Below are positions 7,491 to 16,362 of a stretch of 64,000 nucleotides of DNA, one piece after another. The stretch lies in assembly GCA_041908445.1 (NCBI GenBank), contig JAYRFK010000095.1:1-64000 (forward strand), in the 5' to 3' direction. The notes beneath the pieces are model-generated. The model had not been told where the DNA came from, ran no database searches, and saw only the letters and a list, made by a program, of their open reading frames with translations. The position numbers and the translations under genes are program-made. The stretch comes from JAEUJM01 sp041908445. GTDB taxonomy: Bacteria; Actinomycetota; Acidimicrobiia; Acidimicrobiales; DATDAH01. Position 1 is the first letter of the stretch; each line of letters starts with the position of its first letter.

Positions 7491-7850
7491 TCAGTGGCCG
7501 GTGGTCGCGATCTCGTCGAGGCGGGTCTCGACCAGGAGCCGCACGAGCGCCTCGGGCAGCGGCTGGTCGACGGCGAAGTGCAGCGAGCTCTTCGTGCGCT
7601 GGTAGCCGGTGAGCTCGTCGGCCAGCGTCGGCAGGATGGTGCCGCTGTGAGGGAGGTAGCTCAGGTGCTTCGCGAAGGCGGCGAAGCCGGCGACGACCTT
7701 GCCGTGCATCCGGAACGCCGGCATCTGGTAGGAGATGCACTGCTCCGCGTCGGGGACCACGGCGAGGATGCGCCGGCGCACCTCCTCCAGGGTGGCGCGC
7801 CCCGGCTCGGGCACGTCGGCCAGGTAGGCGTCGATGTCGACGGCGGCCAC
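7491..7850 (-). CDS. DUF1801 (YdhG-like) protein
   Basis: A 119-residue DUF1801 protein. The family pattern is clear: IDAYLADVPEPGRATLEEVR, VPDAEQCISYQMPAFR, VAGFAAFAKHLSYLPHSG, and TKSSLHFAVDQPLPEALVRLL. The fold resembles frataxin/iron-chaperone-like YdhG and is common in actinobacteria, but the function is not settled. The gene converges on the YafY-type regulator with 25 bp between stops. It is 42 bp downstream of the hxlR-type gene on the same strand, so it may share that transcript. Confidence 0.85.
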   Translation of the reverse strand: MAAVDIDAYLADVPEPGRATLEEVRRRILAVVPDAEQCISYQMPAFRMHGKVVAGFAAFAKHLSYLPHSGTILPTLADELTGYQRTKSSLHFAVDQPLPEALVRLLVETRLDEIATTGH

Positions 7851-7892
7851 GGCGACAGTGTGCCAGGCCGGCGTGCGACGGGCCGGGCCGGT

Positions 7893-8363
7893 TCAGGCGC
7901 TGAGCGACGGGACGTCGGGCCGGCGGTCGCGGGCCTCGACGTCTCGGGCGGTGAGGAACTCGCCGCACTCCGAGCAGGCGAGCTGCGGGTGGGTGGTGTG
8001 CCCGCAGCCTCGGTGGTGGAGCTCGATCACCGGGGGCTCGGCGGGATCGGTCATCCAGCGCTCGCCCCACTCGAGCAGGGAGATGACGACCGGGTAGAGG
8101 TCGACGCCCTTCTCGGTGAGCCGGTACTCGTAGCGGGCCGGGCGCTCGGAGTACTGCCGGCGCTCGAACACGCCCTGGTCGACCAGCATCTTCAGGCGCT
8201 CGGCCAGCACCGGCCGGGGCGCGCCGGTGCGGGCCTGGAAGTCCTCGAAGCGGCGTGCCCGCCAGAACGCCTCGCGCAGCACGAGCATCGTCCACCGGTC
8301 GCCGAGCACGGACAGCGCCTTCGCCACCGGGCAGGGCTGCTCACCGATCTCGCTCCAACGCAC
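7893..8363 (-). CDS. HxlR-family transcriptional regulator with C-terminal Zn ribbon
   Basis: A 156-residue winged-helix protein. Residues 1-100 show the HxlR pattern: CPVAKALSVLGDRWTMLVLRE, RFEDFQARTGAPRPVLAERL, YEYRLTEKGVDLYPVVISLLEW. The C-terminus carries Cys and His residues (HHRGCGHTTHPQLACSECG) that probably bind zinc. HxlR proteins often respond to thiol or aldehyde stress. The GTG start has TAGAGT six bases upstream and TTGAAA sixteen bases further, with no Shine-Dalgarno sequence. The gene is divergent from a thioesterase gene, and palindromes in the gap suggest joint control. Confidence 0.9.
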   Translation of the reverse strand: MRWSEIGEQPCPVAKALSVLGDRWTMLVLREAFWRARRFEDFQARTGAPRPVLAERLKMLVDQGVFERRQYSERPARYEYRLTEKGVDLYPVVISLLEWGERWMTDPAEPPVIELHHRGCGHTTHPQLACSECGEFLTARDVEARDRRPDVPSLSA

Positions 8364-8369
8364 GGTGTG

Positions 8370-8410
8370 ACTCTAGTCATAGTGAGTTCGTTTTCAAAAC
8401 GTACTACGTT
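8370..8410. promoter_or_regulatory. Divergent leaderless promoters with palindromic operators
   Basis: Minus strand: -35-like TTGAAA (8397-8392), 16-bp spacer, -10 TAGAGT (8375-8370), six bases to the hxlR-type GTG. Plus strand: -10 TACGTT (8405-8410), six bases to the thioesterase ATG. Two palindromes, GTTTTCAAAAC (8390-8400) and ACGTACTACGT (8399-8409), overlap these elements and are candidate HxlR binding sites. Confidence 0.5.
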
Positions 8411-8416
8411 CTGAAC

Positions 8417-8926
8417 ATGAACTCACTCACGGGGACGGAGATCAGGGGGACGGGCGACGGGGGCGCGGCGGCCGCGATGGTGGCGCCCACCGGCTACGAC
8501 CAGCTCGCCGCCATCCGGGAGCGGGGCCCGTCGGCGGTCGGTGTGGCCGGCCTGCTCGACATGGAGATCGACGACCTGACCGTCGGCCACGTGGTCTTCA
8601 CCGCCACGACCCGGCCGGCGTTCGGAAACCCGCTCGGCACGCTGCACGGCGGCATCACCGCCACGCTGCTCGACTCGGCCATGACCTGTGCGGTGATGAG
8701 TGCCCTGCCCGCCGGCGTGGCCGCCACCACCCTCGACCTGTCGGTCCGCTACCTGCGGCCGGCGGCGCTCGACGGCACCCGCATCTGGGCGGTCGGCGAC
8801 CTCGTCCACCGGGGCCGCACGGTCGCCACCGCCGAGGGTCGCCTCGTGGACGAGCGTGACCGCCTCATCGCCACGGCGACGACCACCTGCCTGGTGGTCG
8901 ACGGGAACAAGGAGGGAACCCGATGA
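8417..8926 (+). CDS. PaaI-type hotdog-fold thioesterase
   Basis: A 169-residue single hotdog domain. The PaaI active-site pattern is FGNPLGTLHGGITATLLDSA (about 74-93), with the His-Gly-Gly and Asp expected of hotdog thioesterases. TTLDLSVRYLRPA and GRTVATAEGRLVDE follow as the core strands. It probably hydrolyses an acyl- or aryl-CoA. The ATG at 8417 lies six bases after a TACGTT -10 element and lacks a Shine-Dalgarno sequence. Its 3' end overlaps the next gene's ATG (ATGA), so the thioesterase and the cyclic-nucleotide-binding protein are co-translated. The divergent HxlR-type gene probably regulates both. Confidence 0.88.
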   Translation: MNSLTGTEIRGTGDGGAAAAMVAPTGYDQLAAIRERGPSAVGVAGLLDMEIDDLTVGHVVFTATTRPAFGNPLGTLHGGITATLLDSAMTCAVMSALPAGVAATTLDLSVRYLRPAALDGTRIWAVGDLVHRGRTVATAEGRLVDERDRLIATATTTCLVVDGNKEGTR

Positions 8927-9339
8927 AGGTGCTCGACCCCAAGGTGGACCTGCTGCGCCGCCTGCCCAGCCTGGCCGCCGTGCGCCGGCGGGACCTCGCC
9001 TCGGTGGCCCCGCTGGTGGAGGACCTGTGCGTGCGGGCCGGCGTCGTCGTGGTCCACGAGGGCGACCTGTGCCACGAGGTGGTGCTGGTGCTCGAGGGCA
9101 CCGCCGAGGTGTCGGTCGGCGGCCGCGTCGTCGGCGTGGTCGGCCCCGGAGACGTGCTCGGTGACCTCGCCGTCCGTGAGCACCTGCCCCACGCCACGAC
9201 GGTGACCGCGACCACGAACCTCCACGTGCTCGTGGCCGGTCCCGAGAGCCACCGCACCTTCGTGCACCACCCCGTCGTGGTGCGCCACGTGGCCGCCACC
9301 CTGAGCGACCGCCTCCGCCGCGCCGACACCGGCGCCTGA
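8923..9339 (+). CDS. Stand-alone cyclic-nucleotide-binding (CNB) domain protein
   Basis: A 138-residue protein that is almost only a CNB beta-roll: LCVRAGVVVVHEGDLCHEVVLVLEGTAEVSVGG, then VVGPGDVLGDLAVREH, then ATTVTATTNLHVLV. The phosphate-binding cassette usually reads GEx(6-8)RA[AST]; here the equivalent is LGDLAVREHLPHATT, so the canonical Arg is not obvious and ligand binding is uncertain. There is no DNA-binding domain. It overlaps the thioesterase gene by 4 bp. Two other cyclic-nucleotide-related genes lie within 7 kb (a cyclase-domain ATPase and an MFS-CNB fusion). Confidence 0.82.
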   Translation: MKVLDPKVDLLRRLPSLAAVRRRDLASVAPLVEDLCVRAGVVVVHEGDLCHEVVLVLEGTAEVSVGGRVVGVVGPGDVLGDLAVREHLPHATTVTATTNLHVLVAGPESHRTFVHHPVVVRHVAATLSDRLRRADTGA

Positions 9340-9349
9340 GGCGCCCCGG

Positions 9350-10531
9350 TCACAGGCAGGCGGCGAGGGTGTCGAGGAGGGCGCGGTTGCGGCTGCTCTG
9401 CCAGCGGGGGATGACGTGGTTCATGACGTACCCGAAGGCGATGCCGGCGTCGGGGTCGGCGCACCCGACCGCGCCGCCGGTGCCGAAGTGGCCGAAGCTG
9501 CGGGGGTTCGGGAAGAACGAGCGCCGCGGATTGGTCGGGATGAAGCCGAGGCCGAACGTCCCGACCTCCCCGAGGACCGGGCACTCGCCGGACACCCAGG
9601 GACGGGTGGCGTCGGCCAGCAGGGCGGGGGAGACGAGGGGGTCGGTCCCGAGATCGCCGAGGATCGCGGCGTAGAGGTCGCAGACACCACGGGCGGAGGC
9701 GTGGGAGTTGGTGGAAGGGACCTGGGTCTGACGCCAGGCCCGGGTGTTCACCACGTCGACCGACGAGTAGCCCGGCGGGTTGAAGTAGGCGAGCCACCGG
9801 AGCCGGCCGTCACCGTCGAGGGTCGACGGGTCGCCGTCGGCGGCGGCGAGGCCCTCGCCGGTCGAGCCCCGAGGCGCCCAGACGACGTCGGCGCAGCGGT
9901 CGAGCTCGGCGTCGGGCACGCCGATCCAGTAGGCGACCGGGCGGTCGTGGCCCTGTCCGTCCATGACGGCTCGCAGGTGCTCGCCGGGTCGCCGCCCGGT
10001 CACCCGGTGGATGAGCCCGCCCACGAGGTGGCCGTAGGTGTTGGTGTGGTAGATCAGCCGGCTCCCGGGCTCGTACCAGGCCTCGGTGGCGGCGAGCGCG
10101 GCGGTCATGCGGTCCCAGTCCCAGAGGTCCTCGTTCGTCAGCGGCTCGCGGATCGCCGGCACCCCGGCCTGGTGGGAAAGCGCGTGGGCGACGGTGGCGC
10201 CGGCCTTCCCGCGGGCGCCGAACTCGGGCCAGACGTCGGCCACGGGCTGGTCCAGGGCGAGCCGGCCCTCGTCGACGAGCTGCAGCACGAGGGCGGCGGC
10301 GACGGCCTTGCCCACCGAGTACACGTTGACGAGGGTGTCGTCCCGCCACGGCTGGGTGCGGGCCTCGTCCGCCCACCCGCCCCACAGGTCGACCACCACC
10401 TCGCCCCGCACCCGCACGCAGACGGCGGCGCCCACCTCGCCCCGCTCGGCGAAGTTGGCGACGAAGGCGTCCCGCACCGGCTCGAAGCCCGGGGCGACGG
10501 TGCCGTGGACGGCGGCGTCTGGCGGGGTCAT
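9350..10531 (-). CDS. Serine hydrolase of the beta-lactamase class C/esterase EstB fold
   Basis: A 393-residue protein. The SxxK motif is SVGK in VNVYSVGKAVAAALVLQLV (about residue 72), and the Tyr-x-Asn motif appears as YHTNTYG near 160. The C-terminal HFGTGGAVGCADP replaces the KTG box with the HxG type seen in EstB-like esterases. Such proteins are usually cytoplasmic or cell-associated esterases or D-aminopeptidases rather than antibiotic-hydrolysing enzymes. No signal peptide is visible. The start at 10531 has CAGACT six bases upstream and no Shine-Dalgarno sequence. It is divergent from the cyclase-domain ATPase gene. Confidence 0.87.
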   Translation of the reverse strand: MTPPDAAVHGTVAPGFEPVRDAFVANFAERGEVGAAVCVRVRGEVVVDLWGGWADEARTQPWRDDTLVNVYSVGKAVAAALVLQLVDEGRLALDQPVADVWPEFGARGKAGATVAHALSHQAGVPAIREPLTNEDLWDWDRMTAALAATEAWYEPGSRLIYHTNTYGHLVGGLIHRVTGRRPGEHLRAVMDGQGHDRPVAYWIGVPDAELDRCADVVWAPRGSTGEGLAAADGDPSTLDGDGRLRWLAYFNPPGYSSVDVVNTRAWRQTQVPSTNSHASARGVCDLYAAILGDLGTDPLVSPALLADATRPWVSGECPVLGEVGTFGLGFIPTNPRRSFFPNPRSFGHFGTGGAVGCADPDAGIAFGYVMNHVIPRWQSSRNRALLDTLAACL

Positions 10532-10619
10532 GGCCGCAGTCTGTCGTGCCCGCCCGCCGGCCGGACGGGCGGCCGGCGCGCGTGCTGCTCGTCCGAGGGT
10601 GGCGAGCTGGGGGAGGCGC

Positions 10620-10625
10620 TAGCGT
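10620..10625 (+). promoter_or_regulatory. -10 element, leaderless start of the cyclase-domain ATPase
   Basis: TAGCGT is followed by six bases and then the ATG at 10632. There is no Shine-Dalgarno sequence, so transcription probably begins at or next to the start codon. Confidence 0.45.
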
Positions 10626-10631
10626 CCGCCG

Positions 10632-13600
10632 ATGGACGAGGGCCGTCACGCCGCCCTGCGGGGCGTCCTGTTCAGTGACGTGGTCGACTCGACCGGGCTG
10701 CGCCAACGTCTGGGCGACGACCGTGCCGACGCGTTGCGCCGCGACCACAATGCGCTCGTCGGCTCGGCGGTGGCCGCCCATGGCGGACGGGTCCTGCGTT
10801 GGACCGGTGACGGGGTCAAGGCCGACTTCGCCACGGCCTCCGCGGCCTTGGCCGCCGCGATCGAGATGCAGCGGGAGGTCGCGGCCTACGGCGAGCGACC
10901 GGGCTCGGTGAGCCCCTTCCGGATCCGCATCGGCGTCAGCGTCGGCGAGGTCGTCGTCGAGGGCAACGAGGCCCACGGGATCGCCGCCATCGAAGCGGCG
11001 CGACTCGAGCCGATGGCCCGACCTGGGGACATCCTCGCCACCGACCTGGTGCGGCGCCTCGGCCAGCGACGCACGGACGCGCAGTTCGAGGACGTGGGCT
11101 CGTTCGTCCTGAAGGGGTTGGACGACCCGGTGTCCGTCGTGCGGGTGATCGACGTGCTCCCTTCGGCGCGCCGACCCCTCCCGGCGGCGATCACCCTCGA
11201 CCGCCGGTTCCCGCTCGTCGGTCGGGGCGAGGAGCTCGCCCGGGCCATGACCCGTTGGCAGGAGTGCCGGTCGGGGGCGGCGGCCACGGTGGTCGTCGCC
11301 GGACCACCCGGCATGGGGAAGTCCCGCATCGTCGCCCAGGTCGCCGATCGGGCCCACGGTGACGGAGCGCTGGTCCTCGCCGGCGGCTGCGACAGCGATC
11401 TCGCGGTGCCCTACCACCCGTTCGCGGCGGCGTTCGGCGAGGCGGCGTCGGTGGACGAGGAACTGGCGGGCGCGGTCGTCGACGGTGCCGGGGCGCTGGG
11501 GCGGCTGTTCCCCTCCCGACGACCCGCCAGTCCCGATGACGCCGCGCCCTCCGCCCGTTTCGAGCTCTTCGAGGCGGTGGCCGACCTCGTCGATCGGCTG
11601 GCTCGTGCGCAGCCGGTCGTGCTGGTGGTCGACGACCTCCAGTGGGCGGACCAGCCCTCGATCCAGCTCCTGCGCCACCTCCTCGGGCGCACCCGACACG
11701 ACGCGCTCCTGGTTCTGGCCACGGTGCGCTCGGACGAGGTCGTTCCCGGCCACCCCCTCGCCGAGCTCCTCGCCGAGCTGCGCGCGCACCCTCGCGCCAC
11801 GACCCTCGCACTGACCCCGCTGCAGCGGGGTGACATCAGCGATCTGGTCATGGCGCGCGTGCCGTTCGCTCCCGGCCCCCAGGTGGACACGCTCGCCGAC
11901 CGGTTGTTGGACGAGAGCGGGGGCAGCCCCTTCTTCACCTGCGAGCTGTTGCAGCACCTCTCGGCCACCGGCGAGCTCGAGCGGCTGGTCGAGGACGGCG
12001 CGGCCGCCGACCTCCCCATCCCGGACTCGGTCCGTGCGGTCGTCGCCCAACGCCTGGCGCGCCTCCCCGCGGCAACGTCCGAGCTCCTGGAGATCGCCGC
12101 CGTGATCGGCATGTCGTTCGACCTGGCGCTCCTCGCCGAGGTGACCGGCCGTCCCGAGGCCGACGTGCTCGGGGTGAGCGAGGAGGTCGCCCGCCTCGAC
12201 CTCGTGCGGGAACTGGGGATCGCCCGGTTCGCCTTCGCCCACGCCATCGTGCGGGCCACGCTCTTCGATTCGCTCAGCGCCAGCCGGCGGGCCCTCACCC
12301 ACCGGCGGGTGGCCGAAGCGATCGTCCACCTCGGCCGCCAGGACCACGACGAGCTGGCGCACCACTGGCGGGAGGCGGGGGTCGAGGACCGGGCCGACGA
12401 GAGCCTCGAGATGGCGGCGCGACGCGACCTCGAGGCCCTGGCCTACGAGTCGGCTCGGGACCGGTACCGGTACCTCGTCGAGGCCCACGGCTCGCTCCCG
12501 GAACAGGACCCGGCCGCCCTGGCCCGAGCGCTGCTCGGCCGCGGGCTCGCCCGCCGGGCGCTGGCCGACCCGGAGTACCTCGAGGACGTCGAGCACGCCG
12601 CCCGGCTCGGCCGCCGCCTCCGCGACGTCGACATCGTGGCCGATGCGGCCGCCGCCAGCGTGTGGCCGGGGACGTTCTTCCACATCGCCGGCGAGGTGCC
12701 CTCGGACCTGGTGGAGCTGTGCGAGGACGCGCTCGGGCTGCTGCCGTCGGACGACCAGCGTCGGGTGCGCGTGCTGGCGACCCTCGCATCTCACCTCACG
12801 TTCGACCCGGACCGACCCCGGCGGGTCGCCTTGCTGTCCGAGGCGGAGGAACAGGCCCGTCACATCGGCGACCCCGAGCTGATCGGCACGGTGCTGGTGG
12901 CCGAGCACCTCTCGCTCTGGGACCCGACCACCTTCGAGCGCCGCCAGACGATCGCGGTCGAGGTCGGTCGGATGGCACGAGCGTCGGGCAGCACCGAGTT
13001 GGAGTTCTTCGGCGGCTTCTTCGCGGCGATCTCTGCGACCGAGCGAGGGCAGTTGACCGTGGCCCGGGGCTTCTTGGAGGGCCTCGGCGACGTGATCCGG
13101 GCCAGCCAGAACCCGTACTTCGGCTTCCTCGTGGAGCGGCTCCTCGTCTCGATCGCGATCACCGTGTGCGAAGCGGGGGTCCAGGAGAAGGTGGACGACC
13201 TCCTGAAGCGCTACGAGCCGACCCACGCCGACACCGCCGGGACGTGGGCCGTCCAGAGCGGGATGCTCGCCCTCCACGAGGGCGGGTTCGCCTCGTTGGT
13301 GCCGACGCTGCGGGCGATGATCAGCGCCCGCTCCCGGGTCGGGACGAACTGGGCGGCTCCGTTCGGCATGGCCCTGATGGCCGCGGGCGAGATGGAGGAG
13401 GCGGCGGCCGTGCTCGGGGCGCTCGAAATGCCACCGCTCGACTACTTCTGGCTGACCACGATGCAGACCATCGCCGAGCTCGCCGTGGGCGTGGCCGACG
13501 ACGTCTGGCAGGAGCGTTGCGTCGAGGCGTTGTCGCCGTTCCGCGACCAGCTGGGGGTCACGGCGTCCGGATCGCTCTGCTACGGGCTCGTGGCCACGAC

Positions 13601-13859
13601 CCTCGGCCAACTCGCCTTGGCCCGTGAGCGCACCGAGGAGGCCATCGAGCTCTTGAGCGACGCGGTGTCCCGGGCCGAGGAGATGGGCGCCCCGTACGAG
13701 TCGGTGCGGGCACGGCGCCTGTTGGCCACGGCGCTCCGGTCGGCGGGCCGGAACGCCGACGCGGCACCCGTGATCGCCGGGGCGTTGGCCGACGCTCGTC
13801 GGCACGGGTTCGACGGCGAGGCCGACCTGCTCGGGCCGACGGCCGACGGCGAGACCTGA
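10632..13859 (+). CDS. Class III adenylate/guanylate cyclase-domain AAA ATPase with TPR-like C-terminal region
   Basis: A 1075-residue signalling protein. Residues 8-175 are a class III cyclase domain: FSDVVDST (metal Asp16) and TGDG (metal Asp60). The transition-state Asn of the usual V-N-x-A-A-R motif seems replaced by Ile (AAIEAARL; Arg124 kept), so activity is uncertain. Residues 195-550 form an AAA/STAND ATPase: PLVGRGEEL, Walker A GPPGMGKS (224-231), Walker B VVDDLQWAD (332-340). The remainder is helical and looks TPR-like (repeated Ala/Leu/Glu-rich helices, 560-1065). No HTH is seen at the C-terminus. The architecture is common in actinobacteria and may couple peptide or metabolite sensing to nucleotide signalling. 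It converges on an MFS-CNB fusion. Confidence 0.88.
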   Translation: MDEGRHAALRGVLFSDVVDSTGLRQRLGDDRADALRRDHNALVGSAVAAHGGRVLRWTGDGVKADFATASAALAAAIEMQREVAAYGERPGSVSPFRIRIGVSVGEVVVEGNEAHGIAAIEAARLEPMARPGDILATDLVRRLGQRRTDAQFEDVGSFVLKGLDDPVSVVRVIDVLPSARRPLPAAITLDRRFPLVGRGEELARAMTRWQECRSGAAATVVVAGPPGMGKSRIVAQVADRAHGDGALVLAGGCDSDLAVPYHPFAAAFGEAASVDEELAGAVVDGAGALGRLFPSRRPASPDDAAPSARFELFEAVADLVDRLARAQPVVLVVDDLQWADQPSIQLLRHLLGRTRHDALLVLATVRSDEVVPGHPLAELLAELRAHPRATTLALTPLQRGDISDLVMARVPFAPGPQVDTLADRLLDESGGSPFFTCELLQHLSATGELERLVEDGAAADLPIPDSVRAVVAQRLARLPAATSELLEIAAVIGMSFDLALLAEVTGRPEADVLGVSEEVARLDLVRELGIARFAFAHAIVRATLFDSLSASRRALTHRRVAEAIVHLGRQDHDELAHHWREAGVEDRADESLEMAARRDLEALAYESARDRYRYLVEAHGSLPEQDPAALARALLGRGLARRALADPEYLEDVEHAARLGRRLRDVDIVADAAAASVWPGTFFHIAGEVPSDLVELCEDALGLLPSDDQRRVRVLATLASHLTFDPDRPRRVALLSEAEEQARHIGDPELIGTVLVAEHLSLWDPTTFERRQTIAVEVGRMARASGSTELEFFGGFFAAISATERGQLTVARGFLEGLGDVIRASQNPYFGFLVERLLVSIAITVCEAGVQEKVDDLLKRYEPTHADTAGTWAVQSGMLALHEGGFASLVPTLRAMISARSRVGTNWAAPFGMALMAAGEMEEAAAVLGALEMPPLDYFWLTTMQTIAELAVGVADDVWQERCVEALSPFRDQLGVTASGSLCYGLVATTLGQLALARERTEEAIELLSDAVSRAEEMGAPYESVRARRLLATALRSAGRNADAAPVIAGALADARRHGFDGEADLLGPTADGET

Positions 13860-13893
13860 CCGGGTCGGTCCGCCGGCTCGTGGCGCGACCGGC

Positions 13894-15603
13894 TCAGCCC
13901 GGCTCGAGGTCCGGCGCCTGCTCGGTCGCGCCGACGTCGAGGGCGATGACGGGGTCCTCGGGGAGGCGAGGAGCGACGGGCATGTCCTGGACCAGGGACC
14001 ACGCCGCCGCCAGCGCCGCATCCCGGCCGGTCAGGGCCACCAGGAAGGGGGTCCGGTCGACGGCGAGCAGCCGGCCGCCTTCGAGTGCGGTGACGGTGGC
14101 GGTCCGGGGCACCGACGCCAGCAGTGCCACCTCGCCGAAGCAGCTCCCCCGCCGCGCCACCCGGACGTGCTCACCGTCCATCGTGATGTCGAACGCCCCG
14201 TCCACGACCGCGTAGAAGCGGTCACCGGGCTCCCCCTGCCGGATGACCAGGTCGCCCGCGGCCACGGTGACGGGCTCGGCGACGCGGGCGACCGACTCCA
14301 GCTCGAGGGGTGGCAGGGGCGCAAACATCGTGAGCTCGTGCAGCACGGTCATCTCGACGACCGGGACGTCGGCGTCACCGTCGGCCTGCCACACCGGGCG
14401 GCCGACCACCGCGAGGACCGTGAGGAGGACGCCGGCGAGGCCGACGAGGGCGAGCGTCACGCCGTCGATGACGATGAGCACCTGGGCGATGCCGCTGCCG
14501 GCCAGCAGTCCCGCACCGCCCACGAGCTCGACCATCGCGAAGAGCGACCCGAGCACTCGGGGGTCGGCGGAGCGCTGGAGGAGGATGGTGCCGAGGCCGT
14601 AGAGCAGGGCGGCGAGCAGGCCGAGGACGGGCAGGACGGCGATGGCGATCGGCAGGGTGGTGGCCATCGCCAGCAGCAGACACAGGGCCGCGGACAGGGC
14701 GAGGCCGATGGCCAGCCAGGGAGCCAGTCGGCCACGGCGCACGAGGAGCGCGGCGACGGTCGCGCTGACGAGGGCGCCGGCGCCGACGAGCGAGCCGAGG
14801 AGGCCCGGCGCGCTCGCGCCGAGCCCGAGCTCTTCGAACGCGAGCACCACGAGCGCGACGTCGAGGAAGCCGATCACGGCACTCCGTGCGGCCACCACCG
14901 CGAGGACGGCGATGGTGCGGGGACGGGTGCGCAGGGTCTCCATGGCGCCGGCCAGCACCGGGCCGGGCCGCCACGATGCTTCGTGGAAGGTCGTCGATCG
15001 CACGGCTCCGCCCGCGGCGAGGCTCAGCGCGAGCGCGACGGCAACCAGCGCCGCGCACCCGGCCAGCGCTCCGGCCTCACCGCCCAGCGCGAGCAGGCCG
15101 GCGGCCACCAGGGGGCCGGCGAGCGCGCTGATCCCCTCCGCCTGGGACATCCACAGGTTGCCCCGGGTCAGCTCGGCGGTCGTGTGCACGACTCCTGGCA
15201 GCAGGACGGCGCCGGTCGGCCGCAGGGTGCCGAGCGCGACCAACGACACGACGGTCGCCGCCACCACCGCACCCACCGGTGCATCCACGGACGCGAGCCA
15301 TGCCGCGCCGGCGAACCCGACGACCTGGACGGCGAGACCGGCGGCACGAAGGCGACGTGGGGGCCAGAGGCCGGCGAGCGCGGCGGCCACCGGCGCGCCG
15401 ACGAGCTGCGGCGCCAGGAGCGCGAGCGAGGCGAGACCCGTCGCCCTGGCGCCCGATCGCTCGAAGGCGTACACGAGCACGGCGATGACCGACGCCCACT
15501 CGGTGATGACGACCAACAGGTGTGCGCCCACGAGGCGGACCAGGGCCCCGTTGCCGCGCCGCAGTGGGCGACCACCCTTCGATCCGTGCCTCGTCCCCAC
15601 CAC
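13894..15603 (-). CDS. MFS transporter fused to a C-terminal cyclic-nucleotide-binding domain
   Basis: A 569-residue fusion. Residues 20-400 hold about 11-12 hydrophobic helices of an MFS carrier (ITEWASVIAVLVYAFERSG, LLAPQLVGAPVAAALAGL, and so on). Residues 420-545 form a CNB domain: FAPLPPLELESVARVAEPV, GDLVIRQGEPGDRFYAVVDG, CFGEVALLASVPRTATVTAL. The cassette FGEVALLASVPRTATV closely fits the canonical FGExALLxxxPRxATV pattern with its cyclic-nucleotide-binding Glu and Arg, so ligand binding is likely. Transport would thus be gated by a cyclic nucleotide. The start is GTG 15603 or GTG 15600, with GGGGGGAG just upstream. It converges on the cyclase-domain ATPase. The transported substrate is unknown. 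Confidence 0.85.
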   Translation of the reverse strand: MVGTRHGSKGGRPLRRGNGALVRLVGAHLLVVITEWASVIAVLVYAFERSGARATGLASLALLAPQLVGAPVAAALAGLWPPRRLRAAGLAVQVVGFAGAAWLASVDAPVGAVVAATVVSLVALGTLRPTGAVLLPGVVHTTAELTRGNLWMSQAEGISALAGPLVAAGLLALGGEAGALAGCAALVAVALALSLAAGGAVRSTTFHEASWRPGPVLAGAMETLRTRPRTIAVLAVVAARSAVIGFLDVALVVLAFEELGLGASAPGLLGSLVGAGALVSATVAALLVRRGRLAPWLAIGLALSAALCLLLAMATTLPIAIAVLPVLGLLAALLYGLGTILLQRSADPRVLGSLFAMVELVGGAGLLAGSGIAQVLIVIDGVTLALVGLAGVLLTVLAVVGRPVWQADGDADVPVVEMTVLHELTMFAPLPPLELESVARVAEPVTVAAGDLVIRQGEPGDRFYAVVDGAFDITMDGEHVRVARRGSCFGEVALLASVPRTATVTALEGGRLLAVDRTPFLVALTGRDAALAAAWSLVQDMPVAPRLPEDPVIALDVGATEQAPDLEPG

Positions 15604-15671
15604 GCTCCCCCCGTGCCGTGCCGCTTCCTAGCACGGTCGCGGTCGCGTCGTGGGCCCGGCGGCGGCCCGTC

Positions 15672-16310
15672 TCAGAACAGGGACTGGAAGAACTTGGCGA
15701 TGGCGGCGCCGAGCGTGACGATGAGGGTGATCCCGCCGACGCCGATGGCGAACCCGATGGCGAGGACCACGACGTCGCCGAGGATCACGCCGAGGGCGAC
15801 GCCGACCGCCCCCAAGGCCGGCAGGGTGTCGAGGCCCGAGAAGGGCGGGGCGAAGGCGGCGCCGACGGCGAACACGATGAAGATCAGGCCCAGCAGGCGG
15901 CGGACCCACACGTGGTCGAACAGGCCGTCGCCCCGGTTGCGGGAGAACTTCTCGAACCACCGGATGCGCCGCATCATCCACGGCAGTGCCTTGTCGGTGG
16001 TCACGCCGCCGAGCTCGCGGTGCTTCCACCTCTCGGGGAGCCAGAGGCTGCGCCGACCGATCACCAGCTGGACGGCGATGATCACGGTGATCGCCTCGAA
16101 CACGTGGGTGATGCCGCCCGTCGGGAGCGGGAGCGCGGGCAGGAACATGAGGAGCAGCACCGCCACGGCGAAGCTGCGCTCGCCGAAGGTGGCGTCGAGG
16201 GCGCCGAGCGTCTTGGGGCTGTCGGCCTCGAGCCAGTCCTTCAGCTGCTCGCTGAACGGGCGGGGGTCGACGGTGACGCCGTGCTCGTCGGGGGCGTCCG
16301 CCTGCTCCAT
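15672..16310 (-). CDS. ExoD-family membrane protein
   Basis: A 212-residue membrane protein. The ExoD pattern is visible: GALDATFGERSFAVAVLLLMFLPALPLPTGGITHVFE, a short loop LVIGRRSLWLPERWKHREL, then KALPWMMRRIRWFEKFSR and two to three C-terminal helices. ExoD was named for an exopolysaccharide/alkali-stress phenotype in rhizobia; the molecular function is unknown. The ATG start has TAGAAC six bases upstream, suggesting a leaderless transcript. It lies about 70 bp downstream of the MFS-CNB gene's start region on the same strand but probably has its own promoter. Confidence 0.85.
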   Translation of the reverse strand: MEQADAPDEHGVTVDPRPFSEQLKDWLEADSPKTLGALDATFGERSFAVAVLLLMFLPALPLPTGGITHVFEAITVIIAVQLVIGRRSLWLPERWKHRELGGVTTDKALPWMMRRIRWFEKFSRNRGDGLFDHVWVRRLLGLIFIVFAVGAAFAPPFSGLDTLPALGAVGVALGVILGDVVVLAIGFAIGVGGITLIVTLGAAIAKFFQSLF

Positions 16311-16362
16311 CGGCCCGTTCTACCCGTTGCCGGGTCGGGCTGCTCCGGGGGTCGGCCGCGGT

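Noticed and set aside
11411..13859. Long open frames opposite the cyclase-ATPase gene and other genes
   Set aside because: They are the codon-bias mirror of a GC-rich gene, with Arg/Pro/Ala-rich translations and no family features.
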